Below are positions 1 to 5,431 of a stretch of DNA of 5,613 bases, one piece after another. The notes beneath the pieces were generated by a model. That model worked only from the letters and a program-made list of their open reading frames with translations, ran no database searches and was not told where the DNA came from. Origin of the DNA: Thermoleophilia bacterium (GTDB lineage: Bacteria; Actinomycetota; Thermoleophilia; Gaiellales; SKUG01); the NCBI GenBank assembly GCA_025964455.1, contig JAOPYU010000029.1, forward strand, positions 1 to 5,613. Direction: 5' to 3'. Both the position numbers and the translations under genes were made by a program. How positions within the stretch are numbered: position 1 is the first letter of the stretch; each line of letters opens with the position of its first letter.

Positions 1-463
1 GTGCCCGCCACGGGCCGGGCGTCGCGGCGATCGGCTCGGCCTCCGGCGCGGCCTCGGCCTCGGGCGGCGCGGCCTCGGCCTCCGCCTGCTGCTCGGCGGC
101 GGTCCGCTCCCGCGTGAGGCTGGCGAGGTGGTTGTCGAGCTGTCGGTACAGGTTCGGCGGATACTGGTCGAGCATCTCGGCGCGCACGAGCCGGTCGACG
201 AGTGACAGCACGGGCTCTACTGCGAGCTGTCCCGCGCCGATGCCGGCGACGATGAGCTCGGCGATCGTCTGCTCGCCGTCGAAGCGCTCGACGACGGGAA
301 CCTCTTCAGGCGCGAGCGACAGCACGCGTCGCGTGCCGACCTGCACCAGCTCGGCATCGTCGCCGATCCTGCGCACGCGGACGTCACTGCTCAGGCGGGG
401 ACGGAGCGCGACGAGTCCGAGCTGTGATTCGAGCCGCGCCCAGACCCCGAGGTCGCGCGTCAC
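1..463 (-). CDS. PqqD-like domain protein, N-terminal part (runs off left edge)
   Basis: The frame opens at GTG 463 and stays open to the window edge, giving 154 residues without a stop. The start is supported by an AGGAGA Shine-Dalgarno at 476-471, 7 bases upstream, and by a GTGA overlap with the preceding zinc-protein gene. Residues about 19-88 fit the PqqD-like winged-helix pattern: LRPRL, a short beta pair, then VLSLAPEE, a FDGEQTIAEL segment (the usual L-x-x-DG-x-x-t-x-x-eL) and a last helix ending VDRLVRAEMLD. Residues about 93-105 (YPPNLYRQLDNHL) follow as in the N-termini of actinobacterial M50-type 'peptide zinc metalloproteases', as I remember that family. After residue 110 it becomes a charged Ala/Glu/Pro-rich linker, so at least one more domain probably lies outside the window. 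PqqD-like domains bind peptides in RiPP pathways or serve as fused accessory domains; which applies here is unknown. The coding call is firm, the domain call moderate, and the M50 link speculative. Confidence 0.72.
   Translation of the reverse strand, partial: MTRDLGVWARLESQLGLVALRPRLSSDVRVRRIGDDAELVQVGTRRVLSLAPEEVPVVERFDGEQTIAELIVAGIGAGQLAVEPVLSLVDRLVRAEMLDQYPPNLYRQLDNHLASLTRERTAAEQQAEAEAAPPEAEAAPEAEPIAATPGPWRA
44..85. repeat. Two-copy 21-bp tandem repeat encoding Glu/Ala/Pro linker
   Basis: An 18-base word, CGGCGCGGCCTCGGCCTC on the plus strand, occurs perfectly at 44-61 and 65-82, a period of 21 bases. In the minus-strand reading frame each copy encodes EAEAAP followed by P or E, so the repeat is in frame and adds seven residues per unit. 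It lies in the flexible linker of the PqqD-like protein. Such a repeat can gain or lose units by slippage without breaking the frame. Confidence 0.75.
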
Positions 464-687
464 GTGTCGGTCTCCTGCAGGACCAGGTCGAGCCGCACCG
501 GGGCGGGATGCGGACGGCAGCCACCGCAGTGGATCGCGTCCTCGACCACGAGCGAGTGCACGTGGCCGTCGGCCTCGCCCCAGGCCGTCAGCACGAAGGG
601 CAGGGACTGCGCGTGCCGGCGGCAGGTCGCCCGCCCGCAGAATCGGCAGGTGGCAACGGCGGGGTCAGCACAGGTCCAGCACTCCAT
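460..687 (-). CDS. Small B-box-like zinc-binding protein (75 aa)
   Basis: This short protein has a metal-ligand layout of C3-x2-C6-x7-C14-x2-C17-x4-C22-x2-H25, then H53-C54-x2-C57 and H60 after a hydrophobic middle (about residues 29-50). The first block matches the cross-brace spacing of B-box-type zinc fingers. The phrase CRFCGRATCRRHA followed by PFVL resembles small prokaryotic B-box/DUF2180-like proteins from memory; the exact family is not certain. It probably binds one or two zinc ions and acts in the cytoplasm, since there is no signal peptide or membrane segment. The start ATG 687 lies 9 bases after the kinase stop, with a weak GCAGG upstream. Its stop overlaps the GTG of the next gene by 4 bases, so it is translated within the kinase operon. 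Function is unknown; protein-protein binding is the usual B-box role. Confidence 0.78.
   Translation of the reverse strand: MECWTCADPAVATCRFCGRATCRRHAQSLPFVLTAWGEADGHVHSLVVEDAIHCGGCRPHPAPVRLDLVLQETDT
471..476 (-). promoter_or_regulatory. Ribosome binding site of the PqqD-like gene
   Basis: AGGAGA on the minus strand ends 7 bases before GTG 463. It lies inside the end of the zinc-protein gene and decides the GTG start of the downstream gene, which has no ATG nearby in frame. Confidence 0.65.
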
Positions 688-696
688 GCCAGCCTG

Positions 697-2739
697 CTAC
701 CCCGAGGCGGCATCGTCCGAACTGCCGCCGACGAGCCGCAGCGTGCGCTGGGTCGACTCGTCGTCGCCGAGCTCCTCCGCGTCGGGCTGGCCAGCGGGCA
801 GCTCGACGACGAACGTGGCGCCCTGCCCGGGCACCGAACGCACGCGCAGGAGCCCGTGCATCGCCTCGACCAGCTTGCGTGCGGTGAAGAGTCCCAGGCC
901 AGCGCCGCCGACACCGGAGCGCATGTCCACGTCGATCCGGTAGAAGGGGTCGAAGATGCGCGACTGGTGATAGGGGTCGATGCCGGCGCCGCCGTCGCGG
1001 ACGAGCAGCGCGACGCTGCCGCCCTTCGCCTCCGCCGACACGCGAATCGGACGTGCACCGTACTTGAGCGCGTTCTCGAGGAGGACGACCACGACCCCGA
1101 CGAGCGCGCGACGGTCGGCGAGCGCAACGCTCCCGTCCGGCACGTCGACCTCGATGGCCGCGATGTCGGTGGCGCGATCGGGGAGGGAACGACTGACACG
1201 CTCCATCGCGTCCCCGATGATCCGGTCGAGCCGCGTCGAGGCGATCGAGACCTCCACCCGTTCGTTGGCGAGCTGGTGGTTGGTGAAGAACGCATCGGCG
1301 ATCTCCTGCAGCTGGTGCGACTGCTCGGAGATGATCGAGAGGAACTCGGCGCGCTGTGGATCGCTCAGCTCGAGCTCCGGATTGGCGAGCGTGTCGGCGA
1401 ACCCGAGGATCGTCGTGATCGGGGTGCGCAGCTCGTGCGCGGCCGTCGCCATGAAGTTGCGCTGCGTCTGCTGGAGCATGTCGGTCATGGACGTGTCGCG
1501 GAAGGTCTGCACCACGCCGCCGTCCGGCATCGCCGTGACGAGCAGGTCGCAGACGAGGCCACCGCCGGAGCGCCGCACAGGCAGCGTGATGCGTCGCGCG
1601 CCGGGGGCGCGCTCAGCGTGCAGGAAGGCGACCACGGTCTCGTTGGATTGCGCACGTTCGCGAGCGAGTCCGGTGAGCTGTTCGGCCCCGCGGTTCCAGT
1701 AGGTGAGCTCGCCCGCCTCGTTCCAGACGCAGATGCCCTCCTCGAGCGTCTCGAGCGTGCGGCGGAACGCCCCGGCCGTGTCCTGGAGCTGGCCGAGCTG
1801 GTCCTCCAGCTGCACCGACAGGCGGTTGACGCTGCCGGCGAGATCCGCGAAGGCGTCGCTGCCGCGGACGGTCAGGCGGGTCCCGAAGTCACCGTCGGCG
1901 AGGGTGCGCACTCGCGAGGCGAAGCTGCGCACGGAGCGATTCGTGAAGTACACGAGCAGCAGCACCGAGGCGAACGCGGCGAGCATCATCGCGCCGATCG
2001 CGGTGCGAACGTCGCCGCGGATGTCACTGAGCGCAGACTGCTCGAGGCGCGGCGTGGAGAGCGCATGCAGCTGGAACGACTGGTCCGAGGTCAGGGCCCG
2101 CGAATAGAGGTGCAGGTGATCGTCGCCGACGTCGATCTCGTTGACCTTCGCGACGTTCGGGTCGAGTGACGTGTCCAGGTCGGTCGCCTTCACCCTCGCG
2201 GGGAAGCTGCCGCCGCGGGCCACGAATCCGTCCTCGCGCTCGAGTGCGAATGCGACCTGGCCACCGGCGTTCGACGCCGCGCGGTCGAGCACCTCGTCGG
2301 TGACGAGCCGGTAGAAGACGATCGGCTGCTGGCCGCCGTCGCGAAGTGGGAGCACGTAGGGCGACGTGATGACGCCGACGCCCGATTCGTCGAACTCCGC
2401 CGCCGGGATGAACTTGAACTGCACGTCGGGGCCGAGATCGGGGTTCGCATCGAGGCGGTCGCGCAGGGTGGTGGCGTCGCGGCGGGCGATCGCGGACTTC
2501 ACCCCTGCCTCCGAGACGAAGGCGTCGGTGTCGTGCACGAGCTCCAGCCGGTCCTCGCGGAAGGTGGCGTTGAGCGACTGCACGTTCTCGCGCAGCGCGA
2601 TCTCGACGGTGTCACGCGCGATCCGCGCGGGCAGCTCCAGCAGCGCCACGTACAGGATCATGACCAGGACGGCCATGATCGACGCGGCGAGCGCGAGCAG
2701 GCGCGTGGTGAAGGATGCTCTCTGGGTGAACTGGTGCAC
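697..2739 (-). CDS. Membrane sensor histidine kinase, Cache-like/HAMP/PAS/HisKA/HATPase (680 aa)
   Basis: This is a complete transmembrane sensor kinase. Residues 12-35 form a first membrane helix and 36-246 an extracytoplasmic region, probably Cache-like by position and length (inference). Residues 247-266 form a second helix, followed by HAMP at about 267-320 (with TLADGDFGTRL). A PAS domain spans about 325-418 (EEGICVWNEAGELTYWNRGAEQLTG). The HisKA domain has the phospho-acceptor H435 in AAHELRTP. The ATPase domain shows N556 in LLENALKYG, DGGAGI at 582-587, FDPFYR at 596-601 and GAGLGL at 612-617. The first Asn of the N box is replaced by V552, which is unusual. The start is GTG 2739: an in-frame TGA lies 9 bases upstream and no other start precedes the first helix. 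The Shine-Dalgarno is weak. An acidic tail follows the kinase core. The signal and the partner regulator are not visible. It heads an operon with the zinc protein and the PqqD-like protein. Confidence 0.95.
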   Translation of the reverse strand: MHQFTQRASFTTRLLALAASIMAVLVMILYVALLELPARIARDTVEIALRENVQSLNATFREDRLELVHDTDAFVSEAGVKSAIARRDATTLRDRLDANPDLGPDVQFKFIPAAEFDESGVGVITSPYVLPLRDGGQQPIVFYRLVTDEVLDRAASNAGGQVAFALEREDGFVARGGSFPARVKATDLDTSLDPNVAKVNEIDVGDDHLHLYSRALTSDQSFQLHALSTPRLEQSALSDIRGDVRTAIGAMMLAAFASVLLLVYFTNRSVRSFASRVRTLADGDFGTRLTVRGSDAFADLAGSVNRLSVQLEDQLGQLQDTAGAFRRTLETLEEGICVWNEAGELTYWNRGAEQLTGLARERAQSNETVVAFLHAERAPGARRITLPVRRSGGGLVCDLLVTAMPDGGVVQTFRDTSMTDMLQQTQRNFMATAAHELRTPITTILGFADTLANPELELSDPQRAEFLSIISEQSHQLQEIADAFFTNHQLANERVEVSIASTRLDRIIGDAMERVSRSLPDRATDIAAIEVDVPDGSVALADRRALVGVVVVLLENALKYGARPIRVSAEAKGGSVALLVRDGGAGIDPYHQSRIFDPFYRIDVDMRSGVGGAGLGLFTARKLVEAMHGLLRVRSVPGQGATFVVELPAGQPDAEELGDDESTQRTLRLVGGSSDDAASG

Positions 2740-2815
2740 TGCGCACCATCATGCCCGCCAGTCGCGTGAATCGACGCGCGGACGGTCAACTAAACCCGCC
2801 GGATCCTGCTGGACG

Positions 2816-4243
2816 TCAGGCTGCTGCACCCGGGAAGGTGCGAGCCGCGACCTCGAGGGCCTTGGCGACGTTGACCGTCCCCCAGCCGAACTCCAGGTCG
2901 CGTCCGCGGGCGCCGGCATCGACGGCGCTCTCCTTGAGCACGGTCGTGATCTGGTCGTGCGTCAGCTTCGGGAACTTGGTGAGCAGCGCGAGGAGCACGC
3001 CGGAGAAGTGCGGCTGCGCCATCGAGGTGCCGCTCATCTTCTGGTAGCGATTGCCGGGCACCGAAGAGACGGTGTCGACGCCGGGGGCGGCGAAGTCGGG
3101 CTTCCACAGGGGCGAGGATGCTACGTGCGGCAGGGGCGACGGGCCGCGCGAGGAGAAGTCGGCGATCTGGCCGTCGGGGCCGACGGCTGCCACGGCGTTG
3201 ACGGTCGGGAACTGGCCGGGCGCGGAGATCGTCTCGGGTCCGGGACCCTTGTTGCCGGCGCTCTTGACGGGCTCGATGCCTGCGGCGACGAGGTTGGCGA
3301 GGGAGTCGCCGAACGCGTCGGAGGAGCCCGGGCCGGTCCACCAGCTCATGCCGACCACGTCGGGCGCGAGGGCGGGGTTGGCCTCGGTGCCGTCGAGGCG
3401 CGTGGGCGCCTGCATGAACTGGAGCGCCTTGAGGCGGACGTCCAGGCCGCTGCCGGGCTTGATGCCGGGGACGCTGATGAACTTCGCGCGCGGCGCGACG
3501 CCGATCTGGTTCGCATCGGTGCCGCCGACGACCGTGCCGATCGTGTGGGTGCCGTGGGTGTCGTAGTCCTTCGGGCTCGGCGAGCGCTTGTCGCCGAAGT
3601 CGAACCAGCTGTAGTCGTTCGACTGGGTGCCATCGGCGTTGGTGCCGCGGTACTTGGCGACGAGCGCTTCGTGGGTGGCGTCGACCCCGGTGTCGATCGA
3701 GCCGTAGACGAGGCCGGTACCGTCCGCGCCGGCGGCATTGGCTTCGGGTGCGCCGATCATGTCGAGGCCGTAGGGGCGCTCCTCGGTGGTCAGGTCGACC
3801 TGGGCGCCACGGTCGAACACGTCGAGGCCGGAGCTCGGTCCGCTCAGGACGTCAGCGCCCTGGGCGGCTGCGGCGGCGCCGCCGCGGGCCCACTTCACGT
3901 TGGCGGACATGTCGTAGATGGACGCGACGCCCTGTGCGGCGGCGAACGCCTTGAGAACCTCTGCGGATTTGGCGCCTGCAGGGTCGATGAGGAGCGCATT
4001 GGGGCTGACGAGCGCCTCGTAGCCGGCGATGGCGCCGGACGCCTTGAGCTGCTCGGCGAGTTCGACGAGCGGGGCCTGGGAGGTCTGCGCGCTCGTGACG
4101 AGCTTGTTCCAGACGGCCGTCTTGCGCTCGGCGCCGCGGGGCAGCTTGGCTTCGGCGCGCAGGTCGACGCGGGCGTCGAGCTTCACGAGCAGCGTGTCAC
4201 TGGGCAGCATGGTCGGCGCGGTCACGACAGGCGACATCTTCAT
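2816..4243 (-). CDS. S8 family subtilisin-like serine protease (475 aa)
   Basis: The protein is a subtilase with catalytic D184 (YGSIDTGV), H230 (DTHGTHTIGT), oxyanion N331 (SAGNKGPG) and nucleophile S407 (MSGTSMAQPH). The run of FSSRGPS at 363-369, KPDFAAPGV at 381-389 and the PETISAPGQFPTVNAVAAVG segment is typical of the bacillopeptidase F-like branch. Residues about 14-115 look like an I9-type prodomain that folds and inhibits the enzyme before self-cleavage. The start is ATG 4243, with GAGAGGG at 4255-4249 five bases upstream; a longer frame to 4534 exists, but its first 97 residues are intergenic-like and not protease-like. The N-terminus MKMSPVVTAPTMLPSDTLLV has no hydrophobic core for a signal peptide, so either it stays in the cell or it leaves by another route. 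The protein has no cysteine. It ends 76 bases before the membrane kinase, with no obvious terminator between. Confidence 0.95.
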   Translation of the reverse strand: MKMSPVVTAPTMLPSDTLLVKLDARVDLRAEAKLPRGAERKTAVWNKLVTSAQTSQAPLVELAEQLKASGAIAGYEALVSPNALLIDPAGAKSAEVLKAFAAAQGVASIYDMSANVKWARGGAAAAAQGADVLSGPSSGLDVFDRGAQVDLTTEERPYGLDMIGAPEANAAGADGTGLVYGSIDTGVDATHEALVAKYRGTNADGTQSNDYSWFDFGDKRSPSPKDYDTHGTHTIGTVVGGTDANQIGVAPRAKFISVPGIKPGSGLDVRLKALQFMQAPTRLDGTEANPALAPDVVGMSWWTGPGSSDAFGDSLANLVAAGIEPVKSAGNKGPGPETISAPGQFPTVNAVAAVGPDGQIADFSSRGPSPLPHVASSPLWKPDFAAPGVDTVSSVPGNRYQKMSGTSMAQPHFSGVLLALLTKFPKLTHDQITTVLKESAVDAGARGRDLEFGWGTVNVAKALEVAARTFPGAAA

Positions 4244-4248
4244 GGGGA

Positions 4249-4255
4249 CCCTCTC
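4249..4255 (-). promoter_or_regulatory. Ribosome binding site of the subtilase gene
   Basis: GAGAGGG on the minus strand lies 5 bases before ATG 4243. It supports this start over the longer in-frame extension to 4534 and over the in-frame ATG two codons later. Confidence 0.6.
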
Positions 4256-4408
4256 ATCTCGCGAGCACCCTCCATGACGCCCGCACCGGGGCATCCTCCA
4301 GCCGTGCAGGTCGATTTCCAAACGGTCCGGTGTCCCGCGGGGCCCCATGCGGCCGCGCGGCGGGGGCGGCAGCGGCCACGCGAGGTGGAAGTGGCGGCGC
4401 TCGCAGGC

Positions 4409-4424
4409 GAATCCTAGGAATCCT
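4409..4424. repeat. Short direct repeat GAATCCT x2, 9-base period
   Basis: GAATCCT occurs at 4409-4415 and again at 4418-4424; on the minus strand this reads AGGATTC twice with a 2-base spacer. It lies 166 bases upstream of the protease start. Close tandem sites of this size can be regulator half-sites, but a chance match is possible. Confidence 0.35.
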
Positions 4425-4436
4425 CCCGGGGGCGTG

Positions 4437-4465
4437 TTGCTAGCTTCCCTAGTGATGGGTACCGT
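4437..4465 (+). promoter_or_regulatory. Weak promoter-like pair facing right
   Basis: TTGCTA at 4437-4442 matches four of six bases of the -35 consensus. A 17-base spacer follows, then TACCGT at 4460-4465, which keeps the TA...T of the -10 box. Transcription would start near 4472 and run toward the hairpin at 4539-4568. It is the main hint for a plus-strand RNA, and is weak by itself in GC-rich DNA. Confidence 0.25.
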
Positions 4466-4471
4466 GCACTG

Positions 4472-4575
4472 GCAGGGGGCGCTACTGCTTCGCGCTGGCG
4501 CCTCCCGAGACATGAGGACCCACAGCTCCCACAAGCTCCGACAGCCCTTGCTCGCGCGAGGGCTGTCGTGTCTTC
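4472..4575 (+). ncRNA. Possible ~100-nt small RNA with two hairpins
   Basis: A transcript starting near 4472 would first form a bulged stem from 4475-4482 (GGGGGCGC) with 4498-4506 (GCGCCTCCC). After a 32-base linker it would end in the perfect 10-bp stem 4539-4548/4559-4568, which is followed by TGTCTTCA, a poor U-tract. Size, promoter-like pair and end hairpin fit a small RNA. I recognise no family: 6S, SRP RNA, tmRNA and common riboswitch motifs were looked for by eye and are absent. The same hairpins may instead serve only the minus-strand genes. Confidence 0.22.
4539..4568 (-). terminator. Perfect 10-bp hairpin after the soluble kinase gene
   Basis: CGACAGCCCT at 4539-4548 pairs perfectly with AGGGCTGTCG at 4559-4568 around a 10-base loop. 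It begins 5 bases after the stop of the soluble kinase gene on the minus strand, the usual place of an intrinsic terminator. No U-run follows on the minus side. On the plus side a short TGTCTT follows, so the hairpin may work in both directions or only protect RNA 3' ends. Within it, CTCGCGCGAG is itself a 10-bp palindrome, allowing an alternative inner stem. Confidence 0.6.
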
Positions 4576-5431
4576 ATGCCTGCATCCCCGCCAGCAGCGT
4601 GAAGTCGTCGGGGACGCCGTCGCGCGAGCGTCGTCGACGCGGCTCGACGAGCCGGATCACGAACCTGGAGCCGGTCGGCGTGTTCGGCTCGTACCAGGCC
4701 TCGCCGCCCTGGGCCGACGCAAGCCCGTCGACGATCGAGAGGCCCAGGCCGGTGCCTGAGGGGTCGGGCGCCTGACCCGGCGCCTGCGTGAACTTGTCGA
4801 ACAGGTGCGGCACGAATTCCTCGGGGACGCCTGGCCCCTCGTCGATGACCGACACGAGGACCGAGCCATCCTCGCTGCGTGCCTCGATGCGGAACGGCGG
4901 CTCGCCGTAGCGCCGCGCATTGCTGAGGAGGTTGAGCACGATCTGCTCGACCGCGTGCGCGTCGGCGACGGCCACGAGTTCCGCGTCACAGTCGAGCTCG
5001 AGCTGGGGCAGACCCGCCGCCAGACGCGCGTGCTGCAGGATCTCGCAGAGATGGACCGGGCGCGGCGTCACGGGGTACTGGCCGCCCTCGAGGCGGGTCA
5101 TCGCAAGCAGGTCGTTGACCAGGCGCGCGAGGCGCTCGCCCTGCTCGTGGATGATCTGGACGAACATCCGCTTCTGCATGTCCTCGAGATCGTCCCACCG
5201 ATCGACCATGGTCGAGGCGAACCCGGTGATGGACGTGAGCGGCGTGCGCAGCTCGTGCGAAGCCATGGCCAGGAAGTGCGTGCGCATGCGGTCGTGCATG
5301 CGGAGCTGCTCGTTGGCCGCATTGAGCGCTTCCATCGTCGCCCGCAGCGCGACCGTCTCGACGATCTGCCGGTCTGCTCCGTCGTCGCCGAAGGGATCCT
5401 CCGGGGGCCGATCGGGTGTGTCATTCGCCAT
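4574..5431 (-). CDS. Soluble histidine kinase without sensor domain (285 aa)
   Basis: The protein has a short polar N-terminus (residues 1-20) and a helical, probably coiled-coil segment (about 21-50). A HisKA domain follows with the phospho-acceptor H59 in MASHELRTPLTS, then a HATPase domain: N167 and N171 in LNLLSNARRYG, DEGPGV at 197-202, FDKF at 211-214 and GTGLGL at 226-231. An Arg-rich patch (265-270) and a short acidic/hydrophobic tail end it. There is no membrane helix, PAS, GAF or receiver domain, so input must come from a partner protein or through the coiled coil. Start ATG 5431 is chosen because GGGAG at 5443-5439 lies 7 bases upstream; an in-frame extension to 5494 would run deep into the upstream gene. 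It overlaps that gene's stop by 11 bases, which points to coupled translation and a shared mRNA. The cognate regulator is not in view. Confidence 0.95.
   Translation of the reverse strand: MANDTPDRPPEDPFGDDGADRQIVETVALRATMEALNAANEQLRMHDRMRTHFLAMASHELRTPLTSITGFASTMVDRWDDLEDMQKRMFVQIIHEQGERLARLVNDLLAMTRLEGGQYPVTPRPVHLCEILQHARLAAGLPQLELDCDAELVAVADAHAVEQIVLNLLSNARRYGEPPFRIEARSEDGSVLVSVIDEGPGVPEEFVPHLFDKFTQAPGQAPDPSGTGLGLSIVDGLASAQGGEAWYEPNTPTGSRFVIRLVEPRRRRSRDGVPDDFTLLAGMQA

Larger units (their letters stand above)
4244..4573. other. 330-base intergenic region between kinase and subtilase
   Basis: No convincing gene is seen on either strand. Reading upward in coordinate, it holds an 8-bp palindrome CTCGCGAG at 4258-4265 just upstream of the protease Shine-Dalgarno. 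Next come a very GC-rich stretch at about 4335-4400 and a 7-base direct repeat GAATCCT at 4409-4415 and 4418-4424. A plus-strand promoter-like pair follows at 4437-4465, then a bulged hairpin at 4475-4506 and a perfect hairpin at 4539-4568. As a minus-strand leader it would give the protease mRNA a long untranslated region with stable structures. No riboswitch class that I know matches. Confidence 0.7.

Noticed and set aside
424..2169. Plus-strand open frame of 581 codons
   Set aside because: It lies antisense to the membrane kinase, whose motifs are intact. High GC with biased third positions keeps antisense frames open; the translation is low-complexity and rich in Arg/Glu/Asp/Val with no domain.
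2761..2780. Inverted repeat CGCGT/ACGCG in the gap before the kinase operon
   Set aside because: Only 5 bp of stem in very GC-rich DNA with no U-run; too weak for a terminator or operator call.
2740..2815. Promoter for the kinase operon with TTGACC (2789-2784)
   Set aside because: The -35-like word is good, but no -10-like word lies at 16-18 bases (the sequence there is GC-rich), so it is not listed as a feature; an alternative sigma promoter cannot be excluded.
2366..4417. Plus-strand open frame of 683 codons
   Set aside because: It is antisense to the subtilase and the kinase start. The Gly/Ala/Val/Asp-rich translation shows no motif, and the opposite strand carries a clear catalytic triad.
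4413..4463. Cluster of CCTAGG, CCCGGG, GCTAGC and GGTACC, like a cloning polylinker
   Set aside because: Four six-base palindromes in 51 bases look vector-like, but they are separated by ordinary sequence and sit in native-looking flanks; taken as chance.
4244..4534. N-terminal extension of the subtilase to ATG 4534
   Set aside because: The extra 97 residues are not protease-like, are Arg/Pro/Cys-rich and lie over the hairpins; the ATG at 4243 has a good Shine-Dalgarno.
4347..4775. Plus-strand frames of 142 and 63 codons near the hairpin
   Set aside because: They are mostly antisense to the kinase end, Arg/Pro/Ser-rich, with no ribosome site seen or domain.
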